Positions 35,901 to 49,800 of a DNA stretch of 64,000 nucleotides are shown here, in pieces; position 1 is the first letter of the stretch; every line of letters begins with the position of its first letter. Source of the stretch: Rhipicephalus microplus (taxonomy: Eukaryota > Arthropoda > Arachnida > Ixodida > Ixodidae). The DNA is taken from assembly GCF_043290135.1 (NCBI RefSeq), contig NC_134702.1:92169819-92233818 (forward strand). Direction: 5' to 3'. The position numbers and the translations under genes are program-made. The notes under the pieces were generated by a model. That model saw only the letters and a program-made list of their open reading frames with translations. It was not told where the DNA came from and made no database searches.

Positions 35901-38900
35901 AGCAGGATATCAAGCCTGAAAGAAAAGTAGTCGAGAAAGGTTAGCTGAGGTGTTCCACTCACATTAAGAGCAAGGATGAAGACAAGTAATCCAGCATAGT
36001 TGCTATGCTACTTATTAAATATGTGAAAGCTGCCATGGATTTCCTCCACAGAGCCACTGAAGCTTGACTGACACATTTGTTTGTACACCTATTTATATGG
36101 AAGGCTTTTGTAAGTTCACGGGTTAGTTTATCTTTATGTCAGAACAAAATATCTGTATCACGAAATAAGGGGATCCCAATGACATGATTACAATGACCTG
36201 ACAAGTGTCAAAAAGTTTCTTTACCTAATGAGTTTTCTAGTAAACTAACATTTGAACTTACGGAAGCCTTCCATTCAACAGGTGTACAAACAAATGTATT
36301 AGTCAACTTTCGGTGCCTCTAACAGATAGAAAGTACAGTTTTTTAAATTCTGCAAAGCCATATCCTTTCATGTTTGCCTGTCCCATTACTTGCACAAGCG
36401 CTACGCTGATTTCCAGGTACTTATATGTTTTGTTCCTTTCAAAAATAAATCAGTTTAGAGTTAGCACACGTCTGTCTCTTTCTTGTCTTGTTTTTTGTGT
36501 GCGCTAAAAAAGTTATAATATGGATACATGCCGACTCGCCCAGCTGTAGTCTGCATGTAATATACTGCAAAGATAGTTTCACTGCAATAAGGTAGTGTCG
36601 ATCCGTGAATACATGCACTCAAGCAAAATTCACCCTGCCACAAAGCCCCCTTTCAAGTTTAAATTAGGATAATACCCTCACATCCATTCATGTTTTAAGC
36701 TTTTTATACCGACTTATATGCTCTAAGTATAGCAAATTTTAAAACTTGACATATTTTACAAGCTATCACTTGCTTTCTACCGAAACTCAAATCCTGCTAC
36801 TATTCAAAGTGGTTTTCTCTTCTCTTGCACCAAAAAATGATATTTTCACAGGCCTTGTTTCAATTCTTTTAAATATTGTGCAGGTTAGTTAGGTCATGAC
36901 AAGTACACCTACTTTTTCAATAAAATGTGATTGATATATACGCTATTGGAATTTGATTCAAAATTATTCGATCGAAATCACTATTCACTTTGAACCTAAA
37001 ATTCATTATTTGCACAAGTTTAGTATTCTCCTGACTTCATCATCACACAATGTGACAGTACAGGCTCTTGCTTCACCTAGGCAGGATAACAGAGATAGTT
37101 CCCAACATCTGATGCAAAAAATACAATAAAAACAAAACGCTAGTGCCAATTCGAATTAGATTAGGTTAATAAAAAAAAGCTTCTATTCCTCCAACTCACT
37201 TCACATCCAGCGGCAGGGCAGACTGCACGTCAGACGGCTCGTTTATTGAAATCTCCCTTTGCAGAGTGGGCATCGGTGTGCTGTCCGGTGGGTAGACGTG
37301 GAAAGAGAATGCCATGCTCTGTGCTGGCAAATTTACTATGCCCAGCGCCACCTCAGTGGCAGCATTCTTGATAGACTGGGCAAGCATCGAGACACAGTGC
37401 TTGAACTCCACCGCGCATGACGCTAGCTCGTGCAGCAACAGTGGTGAGTGCGTGTAGCAGACGGACGCCATGCGCGCCACGACCTCCAGGCACTCGGACT
37501 CGGACTGTTTGCTTTGAGCACCGTAACGCTTGATGGTGAACTCGAAGGCTTTCTCGGCATTTGCAGAGTCCTGGCCAGCCAGCGGTAGCGAACGGTAGAG
37601 CTCCACATGATGACGCTTGCCCAGCAGGTCGTGCAAGTCATGCCCGAGGTGTGGGTCACTGCCCATGCTAACGATTCTTCGGTGCAGGGTCTTATCGGAA
37701 ATTAGGTCACACACCTGAAGCCCACCTAAGGTGCCCTGAATCTCAAGTGACGATCCTGAAAGAGCAGTAAGAAACATGGCACAAGACGTCTTTGTTAAAC
37801 ATATTATCATATAGCCTTTTCATGCGAAATAGTGTCCCAATTTGAATGTTACAGCGGCTACCTAGTAAGCAATGCAGTGCACAAACACATTTTTAAGATT
37901 ATGAACACATTATCAAAATAAATTATTGAAGTATTGTCGTACTAAATTCTCGTTCATAGTGAGCTGCTATAACATCGCCTCAGAAACCCAATGAAGATGT
38001 ATACAACTGTACTACAAGTTTATCAAAAAAGTTCACCGTCATTTTTGATATATTGAATGCAGCTTCACATTGCACCCTTGCAAGCTTGCTTCAGTATTGG
38101 AAAATATTTATGGCATTTATACTATGGACAAGGTGATGTTTTGGCGTATGCTGTCAGGAAAGGCATTCAAGAAAATTTCATGCTGTGAAGAAATAAAAAA
38201 AAGCAAGGCATTTGCTTCAAGATACAGATGACTTGTGCAACAAGGGTTTCATTTAATTATACTTGATAATGACGAACTTGGTTTAGTAAGCTACTCCATA
38301 TTACAGACAGATGTAATGTGCTCAAGCATATTATTAGGAGAAAAACTGCCATGCAGTGAATCATCCTACCTCAAACCTGCACTCTTTCGTAGTCTTGCAT
38401 CGAAATAACCAATATACTGAACCATACTGTGACATTCCCCAATGTCAACATATTTTGGGCAGGACATATTCTCATAGACATTCTCCAAAGTCAACATATT
38501 TGAGGCAGGAGATATTCTAATAGTCCTTACAATTGGTCTAGAAGGTTTGTTACGTGAAGCCGGGATGCAACATTCACATTGTGTCTACAAGATATGAAAA
38601 AATTTGCGCCTTGTAGCATGGTCCCTGCTATCACCTACATTGCCTTGTGCATCAAGATCGTACCTAGGTCATTCATGCTTTAGCCACGCCTTGGTGACTT
38701 CAACAACATGCCTAGTTATATCACTTCTACCACTTAACTCAAGCACGCTAGTCAATTTGGTAAACCTTGCATGCCCAAATGTACTCACCTATGGACACCT
38801 GTATCCTCGCTCCACTGACAGTTGCCGTAGCCACCTTCTGGCCTGACACACTGCCCTTCTTACTCACAGCACGCAACAGCAGCACATTGAAGCGATGAAA

Positions 38901-41900
38901 ATCAAACGTCAGCTGCAAGTTACTGAGCTGATTGGGTGTTGACTGCACGGGTCAAACCAAAAGAAAAAACATGGTTGATCGCTTCATTATAAGGAACCGG
39001 TACAACACAAAAGTAAAATGTGCCCCTACAGAGGTGATTGACTGTGCATTCATATAGGAGAGCTTGCACTATGTATATATTGGTGTTAGGAAGCTATAGT
39101 GCCGTTTAGTGTGGATGCACCCACGTTGACACTTGGTAGTACATCTCCATCCCAACGACTAGCAGCCATGATATAACTATAATATGACGACTAATGGCCA
39201 GATGTTAACGGCGAGAGCGTAAACAGAAGTGACAGCCAGAAGAGCATCGCTAATAGGACAGAACTTGAGCTAAGGTTGCCATCTCGTGGCACGTTAAGTG
39301 CGATTGAACACCACAGTCCGACCAGATGGAAACGCTAAGCAATTCGTGTGGCCCCTGTAGCCCACAATTTTCCTTGAGACAAGCGTAAGCAAGGAACACA
39401 GTATTTCATCCAGGTGAGGGACGCATGCATCACAGATCTATTTTTGAGTTGGATGGATGCTATGAGCGAGGCCAACGCTTAGGCTAAGGTCGGCACCATG
39501 CGGTGAGTTGGGACGTTGACAAAATTGTATTGCTCGTATTTCAAATGTGCCGAATGAGACAAACGCGTACCAACACGCATTGCACTTGCAAATCGTAGAG
39601 GCCACAGTAATGATGAATTAATTTACTTTAGTGCTCCAAAAAAGGCGACACCATCTCCCTCACTAAGAGAGCTGAAAGTGTGAGATATAAAAGACATGTT
39701 TGTAAAACTGTTGGAGTCTGTGGCTGCGGCACAGTGGACAGCATCCTCGGCATCTACTGCTGCAGACCGAGAGGTCGCCCATTGACAGAAATTCTTTTCT
39801 TTGACATCTGACCGTGTACTTTTTTTCTTTTTTTACATTTCCGTGACAAAAATACATCTGGAAGGTCTTAGTGGGCCCCAGCATAAAGCAATTTTGTGTT
39901 AAAAAAGGGGAAGGTGTTAGCGAGCCACTACAGCCAGCGTGTGATGCAAACATCAATGTAATGTGTGTACAGATGTACCATATATTAGCACTGCATCAAC
40001 TCAAGTCAGAGGACAGTACTCATGTAAGAGGCCCATCCACTAACTGACAGCATAAAATGTTAAAAAGTAAGAAGACATCTTATCCGTTCCTGAATGCAAT
40101 GTCTTTAGTCACTACTGTGACAAGCTTTATGGCTGCTCCCTTCTATCTTTACAACGAACCTGACAGAAATAACACTGATGAAGGGTAGAATGCAAGAAAT
40201 AGACTGTCTGTCTTTCACTGTAGTATAGCTTAATTCATTTAATTCATTCCATTAATTTCTGAGGTTATATGTGCCAAAATTCCCAATACAATTACGAGGC
40301 ATATTATAGTATAAGGCTCCAGATAATTTGACCTGCTGGGGTCCTTTAATGTGCACCTACATCACACAGCTCATGAGCCTTTTAACTCCACTAAAACGTG
40401 GCATCGGCGGCTGGTATTGAACCTATGCCTTCTGGTCAGCAGATAAGCACCTTAAAGGGACACTAAAGGCAAATATTAAGTCGATGTTAATTGCTGAAAT
40501 AGTGGTATAGAAACCTCGTAGTGCTACTTTTGTGCCAAGCAAGTGCTTATCTTGAAATAGAATCTCGTTTTAGTGGTCTGCATCGCATAGGCACACTTAA
40601 AATTACCCGCCTCAAATGAAAACCTTCACGTCACCATTGTCGTGCACAACGTTGCCCAGCTTTACAGCACGGTAGCTGACACAAATAGCAGCAGAACGAA
40701 AGTAGCAGGAGCCACAGCAGCAACAACGGCCATTGATCAATTTCCTGCCATGGCCTCCGAGATGGCAGGCGTGCTTGGTTCAACTGGGCCCTGCTAGACG
40801 ACCTGTTTAGTTTAACCAGGCGAAAATTGAACTTTGAACCACTTGCGCCTATCCCCATAGTAGCGTGCGGTGGTTCTTTTTTTTTTTTCATGAATCAAAC
40901 AAAAACGAACAAGCAGCATTATATTGCATCTGGGTGGAAAGTTCTTTATTTAGAGCAGCTAGTTCGATTACTAGTGATTAATTTTAGGCGGTACTTATGT
41001 CATTGGGATCATTTCGCGAATGCCCTACTCGTGCCACATGTGTTCTCGTGCATTTACATTATTTCTCGGTAAGTAGGGCATCGCTGTTGATAGTATTGTT
41101 GTTTTAGACGTCATGCATTGAGCTTTCACTCTGACTTAAATTGCTATTTGACTTTAGCGTTCCTTTGACCACTATGGCACCACAGCAGATTCTCTTCATT
41201 CACTTGCCTGAAATGATGGGCTGAGATCGACTTGGGATGACATGCTCAATCTGCCTGCCGTTGAGATCGTCTTGGAGGGCACTTTCACTGCTTCATAGGG
41301 GCTCAGACAACGAACAAAATTTACTAACTCGACGATAGTCTCTTGGTTTGCTGTCAAAAATAAACAAGGTGAAAGATTCATTGCATGAAAACTCTTTCTG
41401 CGACCAGTCAAACCGATAAATTCCTATTTTTCTTTAGCCTTACATATTTCGTGACTTGTCACTAATCCACAACTAATCATTAGACTGTTATAGCAGGGAA
41501 GTGTTCACGTGCAAGAAGTGTTTAAAAAGCATGTAAAACTGTGGAAGGATACTTTACCGATCACATCCAGGTTGTTGAACTGAACAGCTGCGATGAACAG
41601 CTGCTCTGACGCACAATTCGTGCTGGTGCTCGGAACATTCAACACGGAGATTTCCACATTGATTAGAGCATCTGCCTCGTGGTTGTCCAGCATTCCGATG
41701 GGTGAGATGCGTTGTCTGTCCATCAGCACTACGAGGACGTAAAACCGAGAAGTTAAACATGAATACCGCTGAGAAAGAGCACTTAATAAGTTTTAGGCTT
41801 TCAGAATGAGAAGAAAGCGGACTGGCTCCTAATGATGTCACATCAAACACACACAGAAGAGACTTTGGTACATCTGATGTATGATATAAACTAGGTTTAA

Positions 41901-43812
41901 TAAGTGCAGATATCAGTAATAAAGACTACATTTACCCAATTAGAGCCAGTAATTCCATGTATTCATGTCCAATAGTATACTGATGCTAATCGCTAAAGAC
42001 AGAGTGCATTGGCTGATCATCTGCACACCTGTTTTATTCAACAATAACATATATGAAATGGGGTTGATGTGTTAGTGAAGGCAGGCCCCAACCACCACTT
42101 TTAATACACTGTTCAATTTTCACTGTTTAATAGTGCAATTTTCCATTACCGGTACCCCAACCCAGATAAATAAACATGCTATACCTACCAAATTTTCAAA
42201 TATTCTCGTGCTAGCTAAACTATTATTTTGAAAGTATGAGTGAGCTTGAGAAAGGACACAACGCAAAACACACGGTACAAGCACCACTTTAAATGGTTGA
42301 AAGCAGCGCTTGTCCCATGTGCAAACTTCATTTGCGCTGTGTTTTTTTCTTGCACTCAATATTACAGTCAGCCAACAACCAGCCCCTCAAAAAGTCACTT
42401 TTTCATTCCTCACTATACTTCTTTTTCCACTGAAACCATTCTGTTTGTAGACTGTCATGTATCGGCTTAACAAATGACATGCCCAGTGCACCATTATTTT
42501 CAATGTTTTTTACAATGAAGCTGTTAAGATTTTCATTAAACCACCAGAAAACTATCATCAGCAACGGGTATGAGTCACAAGAAGCAGACAATCCAAGTCA
42601 AATTTCCAATGAGGCTAGTGGAGCCAAGCTAAGCAAGATACTAATTATAAGTGAATGAGTCGATACCAATTAAGCCTGCCTAAATATAATGCACTCTAAT
42701 TATGACCAACATCAATTAAGACTAATTAATATTAAAACCAATTAAGTAGTGAGGTAAGAGTAACAACACAAACACACAAGACGCCCCACTTAGAAAGGAC
42801 ATGACAAGAAAAGCCCTCGTGCATGTCGTGTCCTTTCTATGTGGGGCGCTGTTGCTTTTACCTCAAGAATATATACCAATTAGGCCCAAATAAAGGTTTC
42901 CTTGATTAAGTTGTGTGCAACCGAACTAATGTCACATAAGATACTTGAGCTTCACAAGTCCTAATAATGGTAATTATACTTAATTATGCAAAGTATTCCT
43001 ACTTGACAATGAGCCAAGCCAGGATTGTCTAGGAGACCGCAACCTGGTGTGACTCAGCCTCACAATTTCTAGTGCAAACTGCCCCTTTTTTCAATTGTCA
43101 ACAAACAAAACATGTGGGCACCTTTTGGTGGTGACGACTGCAAGGTGGACAAGATTGCAGAGAGGACCTTTGGCACTGCTATGGTTTGCATAGAGGGTGC
43201 AACGGGATGCATTGTGAGCAGAGGAGGAGTTGACGGAGACATTGGCGAATTGGGATCACTGTCCCTGATGCTGCCGCTCCGACTGTCCATGCTGCGAATC
43301 GTTCATGATTGAAACACAAGTCTCATTACCCACACGATACAATTTTAGCATACAATCATGATACATTTATAGGTGCATGTGGCATGCATGCACAAAGGAG
43401 CTTCTAACTGCAGTAGCACATGTCTTTAGATGCATCCCTACCATCCTGTATCACATGTAAGGAATTATGGGAAAATATTAGATGCTATAAATGCCCTAAT
43501 CAAATTATAGAATTCTACATACACCAAAGCTGCTGCATCGGCAGAATTTCAGTGCTTAATGCCAGATTAAACAGTGTCAAGAATACACCAGAAAATGCCG
43601 AACAATACATTTTTATAAAGAAAGAACAATGTAGTAAAAAATAATAGGGGTTTCAATGCAGTTCTTCGTGTTAGACGAGAGCATTACTGGGTTGCCTTGT
43701 GATCCTAACTCGCATTTATGATGTAATTCATAGGCGGAGCATTTTCATAGTTCCAGAAAGGGTGAAGTACCTGGATTGCTCTTCCAAATTTATCTCTCTC
43801 TCTCTCTCGAGT

Positions 43813-43856
<44 letters not shown>

Positions 43857-46800
43857 ATGCCTGTGTGTGTGCGCGTGCGTGCATGCATACGTGCTTGTGT
43901 GTGAGATAGAGAGAAAATGATTTATTGACTTATCGAAAGTATTATGAAAATAATAAACAATCGTCTGTTACAAAACAAACTTTCATTTGCTTGATGTGTA
44001 CATGTACATCCCGTATTTCTTTGCGCAAAAGCCGGGCAAATGCTACAATTTTCATCATCCTACTTGTCATTGCCCCATAATAAAGCCTGAAAGGAAAAGC
44101 AACAGGCATAAACAGTCCCTGCTGAAATAGCTGAAGACCGGATGGTAAAGTAGTCCTTTGGGGGTGGATGGGAAGCCTTAGCCAAGCCCTAAAGAAATAT
44201 CCCGGGTAAGCTCGGAGGTGCTGCAAGCCCGGAGGAGGCCTGGGCCCCCAGCCCCACGGTACTCTCCGCCTATGATGTAACTTAATATTTTCTTTGGTTA
44301 CAAGAGAAGTTATAGCTCTTTTGTTATAAGAAACATAAAAAATGAACTCTTGCACAATAAAAATACTATAAAGAAAAAAATTGCAACCTTGATTCTAAGG
44401 AGCCAAGCCTCACAATTTAAGCACCTGCAACACATCACAGCCCCAACAGCATTCAAAGGCGTACTATACCTGGTGTGCACCAGATTAATTCTGATCACTT
44501 GAAGTTATTTAATGTGACCTAAATAAAGTACTTAAATGGTTTTCCAATGCCCTCCGATGGAAATGAAGGGGATCAAACCCATGACCTCAGCCTCAGCAAT
44601 GCCAGGGCTGCAAGAACAGGCCATAGCGAGTAGACTGTGGCTGCAAACAGAATGGATGCAATGGCACTGAGCTTACCTGACGTGCTTGTGAGAAGCCACA
44701 AGTAACTCAAAGTCAGGCCCATAAGTCTGTAAGGCATCCACCAGCAGAAGCCCGTGCACAGACATGGTGACAGACAGATCTTGGGGCGTCTTAGAAAACG
44801 TAGCGTGGATGCCTGATACCTGTAGCTCTGCAATGCATCGACCTGCACAGTAACAACACCAGTTCACACAAACTTCTTCCTAGAATATAGCCAAACACAC
44901 ATGAGAGTTCTGTGTTTTTTGCAATACTATGTAGATGCAAAACACTTGAATAGCACCCTAGCTTTCCCTGAAATACTAAAAAACTAACCATTCAAATGGT
45001 AAAACAAGGTCAATTAATTATTCACAATGAGCTCTAATTATGCTCTTTCATATACTAACTAACCACACAGAATTTATACGAGTACTGCTCGAGCCCAGAT
45101 CAGCTTGTCACGCGGACTGGTGCTAATCTCCATCACACATATTTGACGCCCATCGAAAAGCTTACTTAATGCTATGTATATAAAACTTTAATGCCTACAA
45201 AAGGTCTCAGTAACTCTTCTCTTAAGTGTGGCTAAAAAAATCACAACAGCCACAGAAACTGCCCAAAGTAAGAAGACAAAAATAGTAAATTTCAATACAG
45301 AATGTGCCGACAGAGAAATATTTACCTTATCCACTCCATCACAGCGAGGGCTCTGAAGCAAAAAGCCTCAAAACTAGAATGAATAATCTTGACTAAACTG
45401 AAGTATGACTGAAGTCATCTTTACGATAGGACTTGTCTTTATTAGGCAGCAACTCATTTCCTCAGCAGTCATAATACTACTAAGGGAAAGTTAGCACTTT
45501 GTTGAAGTTCTGCTGTCACAACATCTCCAGCAACGCTCCTTTTTCAACCTGTTTTGTCACTACTTGATAGAACTGAGCTAACACAATAGGTACAGAGAGA
45601 TTACCGATGCTACATCGTCTCACATTTTGTCTACCATACAGCTTCCCGCCCTGCCGCGGTGGTCTAGTGGCTAAGGTACTCAGCTGCTGACCCGCAGGTC
45701 GCGAGATCGAATCCCGGCTGCTTGTTTCCGGTGGAGGCATAAATGTCGTAGGCTCGTGTGCTCAGATTTGGGTGCACGTTAAAGAACCCCAGGTGGTCGA
45801 AATTTCTGGAGCCCTCCGCTATGGTGACTCTCATTATCATGTGGTAGTTTTGGGACGTTAAACCCCACATATTAATCGATACAGCTTTCCATGTAAGAAA
45901 CAAAGGCAATATATTCTGGTGAAGATGAGTTACCTCGGCTCTGAACTTCCAGGCACATTTGCTCGATGGAACACTGGGCTACCAGCAGCAGTGATGTGTC
46001 GTGAGACTCCTTGGATCTGTTTGCAAAAGAACTGAAAGAGAAAAATCAGAGATCAACAACCATAAGCCAAATCTTCCATCTAGAATTGCAGCAATGTCGG
46101 ATGATTTAACAATATAACAACACTGTAGCGCCTTCTAGCTGCTCTTGAATTCATGCCTTGAATGCTATTTTTGACATAACAAAAAGCATTCAATAAAATT
46201 GCACAAAAATAAACAACTTATGAAAAAAAGTGAAATACAGCACGTAGCAGCGAGTCAGTTCTCCGCCAAAATATGAGTGCATGACAGTCAAGCTTAACTT
46301 ACAGGCATGAGGAACGCACCACTCGCAAAATTCTTTCTGCCAATTCTTAATCAAGTCATGGTCACTAACAGCATGCAGTTATTCCCAAATAAGACAAACG
46401 AGCATGCAAGTCACATTCCAGAGACAAGCAGAAGCATGTTGCCCGAATATGAAAGAGAAGGTTTAATACACATACGAATAGACAGTCCCAAAAACATGTT
46501 AAACTAAAATCTTACTCACAGCAATTACTAGTAGGTAGATTCTGAAATCACTTTCAAGGTATCTCTTTGCTATTTCAATACTATAAAACAAAGAAAACTA
46601 ATGGCTACTATTAAGCAAATGTGATGTTTTCTTTAGTGATGGTGCACTGTGTATTATAAGCATGAGTTCAAGGAGCAGTAGTTCATTAACAAATATATAA
46701 CAAGCAATATGTAATGTTTACAAGTTTGCCTGACAATTACATGTCATAGCAATTATCACAATCATCAACCTGCCTCAATGTCCTCTAAAGGACAAAGGCC

Positions 46801-49800
46801 TCTCTTCATGACCTTGAATGTACACCGTCTTGAGTAGGCTGATTCCATTTTATGACTGCAAGTTTCCTGATTTCAACACTCCAATTAACTCTCTGCCGTA
46901 CACAGAGACGCTAGTAATACCCAAGACTGACAAAAAAGTATCATCTCTAGGGTACCTCTACTATTTTTGCCTCACTTATCTTATGGGAAGACACTGCTCC
47001 TAAAAGAAATGTTTTCCATTTCTTGACCGATTTTGATTAAACTTGGTGAGTTTATGTATAAATGTGTGTTAACTTCAAATATAAAATTGTTTCTTGTATA
47101 AAGCATAGTTTTTAAAATACAAATATTTCATGTGCCTTTTAAGGATCAAGATTTTTTTCTAAACTGAGAGAGCAACAAAGTAAATTAGCATATCACAATA
47201 ATCTGAAAACAGAACTTAGTGCAGTGCAACAAAAGTGAATGTTCTACATCAATTTGAACAAAAGCTATGACATGTTAAACATTTCTGAGTGAGACAATTT
47301 CAAGCTAGGATTTCACTGGCAAATGTTAACATATCACAACTTTTCTTCTAATAGATTCAGAACATCCATTTTTGTTGCACTGCAATTATTTCCGATTTCA
47401 GATATTTGTGATATGCTGATTTAGTTTGTAACTCTTAATTTCGACAAAAGCTTGCTCCCCTAAAGGCAGATGAAATATTTTGTATTTTAAAAACTGCACC
47501 TTATACAACAAAATTATTTACAGGTAAGATATTTGCAGATAAATATACATTAACTCAGAAAATTTCATCAAAACTGATCTAGAAATAAAAAAAATGTTGT
47601 AATGCCATGTCTCCCCTTATGCTAATGACACGTGCAGCCTTTTGCTGCACTCACCACAAACAGCATAGGATCAGCCTAACGAGCGCCTCACCCTTCGCTC
47701 ATCCCTTCCTGCTGAAATGCTTTGTCGAGATCTATAGCCGACACACATGGTGAAGAGGGGCCCTGAGAAGACCAGCCAGCGGGCCTTGTTGAAGTGCTTT
47801 CTCTAAGCCTTGACAAACACATTTGCATGGCATGAACCTGCGCAGTGTGGATGAGGCAACTGTTATTATGGTTTTCAATACCACAGTTTGATTCATAACA
47901 GACAAACCTATCGCATTGAAACAGGCAAAGCACTGTAAAATATAATGGTTAAAGCACTGCCAGCCAACTTGCTATTTGTGTAAGCAGAATCATGTTTTTT
48001 CACGGACAACTACCAGTCTGTGGATATTAAAATTCGTTAGGGCTGTGCACACATGATGCCAGGAGGGTGGGGAGGAGCTGTTACTAGGAAATTTGTCAGA
48101 AAATTCAGAAAAGCTGGCAGGTATGCATTAATAGTAGCATGTTAGTCTTCACCCTGGCAACGTTTAGCACAGCAATTGGGCCATTTCTCTAAATTTCAAC
48201 ACATATCTGTAACAAACATCTCACCTTCTGCTCGTTTACATGAGCAGTGAGCCTGGGAAGCTTCATGTTGAGAACGACGCTGGGCCAGTGAGGGTCGTCA
48301 GTTGCCAGAAGACGCCTAGCAGAAAAGCAAGAGTAATATGTACACAATGAACCGATACGTAAGACAACACGGAAGTTGAAAGAAAATGTAACAACGACAA
48401 TTAGGACTGCTTTTATGACAAGCATACTCAGTGTTAGTACACTTAAGCATGTAAGAATTATCCTATTTACTCAAATCTAGGCTGGTCTTTTTTCTTTTTT
48501 TTTTTTTTCGAAAAATGGTGTGCTAAAGTGGGAATGGTCGGCTTAGGCTCAGGTACAATGGCTTTACCGCAGCCTCCGCATACGTCAAGCGCTAGCAGCA
48601 TGACGGCTCACCATGCGCCAATCTCAGACAGGCATGTGCACACAGTTTGGCATGCGCATCCGAGGCTCATTTTCACGACATTCTACTGCAGCATTGCCCG
48701 GTGACGTGGTCACTAAGGTTCAGCCGTGGAGGAGTGGCCCCCGTGGCTACACAGGTGAACCACGTTGTTCACTTCGTACTGTCCATTGTTTCGAAATTGG
48801 ACAGTCATGCGTTCATGCAGCGAGGGTCGTCAAGCAGGCACAATCCACCTTTGCCGTCAAGTCGGCAAAGGTGGATCGTGTCATGTGATTACAACGCCCA
48901 CAATCACCATGCATTTTGACACCCCCTTCTCTCCTCCTCTCACAAGCACGGAGGTGCGAGCATGGAATTGGCAGTTTTCTGGTAGCGATCGTTTAGTGCA
49001 GTTGCATTGGTAGAGCTCTGGAAGTGTCCCGCCTTAACCAGCTGTTCAAATGAAGAGGACAGCCATGCTGCAGATGATGATGATGATGAATGAACGTACG
49101 CTTACACAGTGAGCACTTATGCAATAAAAATTCTGGGTTTTCTGCTGACTAAAAGGTGGTTTTTTTTCATTTAGCCTGCATTTGAGCTACGTTTTTCTTT
49201 TTCACCCCCCCCCCCCCTCCTTTTTTTCCCTGGTTTTATAAATTTTGGGGGTCAGCCTACAATCAAGGGTGGCCTAGATTCGAGTACACAAGGCAACTGC
49301 TAACTGTATTGACACTTGGAAACAGTGCCAAAAGAAAGAAAATGGCACAAGATTAGGCAACACTGTGCTCATGTTATCTAGTCCGAGTACAGTTAATTGT
49401 ACAATTATAATGCGTAGATGCAAACCCAAAGTAACAAGTTAAGTTAACAGTTCATTTTACAAGCCTTCAGCAATTTAATTTCTAGGTCATGCTTCTTAAA
49501 GTTCTTGAAAGTAGAAGGCAGAGCCAGATAACAAAAAGGAGATCAATATGCTATCTTCAAATGAGTGCTTGCATACCTTTCAACCTGGACGGTTATGGAG
49601 AACCTATCCAGCACATGCATTCGGCTGGTTCCCTTTGACTGTGCAAACTTCCAGCTGTCCTTGCCGCTGCCAATGAGCACCTGCATGTCTTGCAGGTTCA
49701 ATGTGTACCTGATGGTGACAGAAACAAAATGCCGTCGAACAGTGTAATACAGCTGAAACCATGCTGACACACAAGGACATGTGCGGCATTAAAGTTACCA

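Noticed and set aside
39663..39956. 97-codon minus-strand open frame in an intron
   Set aside because: Homopolymer-rich, no family resemblance, and phase does not fit neighbouring exons.
40452..41168. piggyBac-type element because of TTAA at the left end
   Set aside because: The right end lacks TTAA, so the piggyBac-type target duplication is not supported.
43942..44355. 137-codon minus-strand open frame
   Set aside because: It overlaps the end of a hAT-like element, has no motif and no splice context fitting VPS13D.
45645..45730. tRNA-like box A/box B sequence (also in the other SINE copies)
   Set aside because: There is no acceptor-stem pairing or full cloverleaf; it is the head of a repeated SINE with tail and target duplication.
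48613..49013. Overlapping plus-strand frames that could be a transposase
   Set aside because: No catalytic DDE/D or DNA-binding motif recognised; kept only as element interior.
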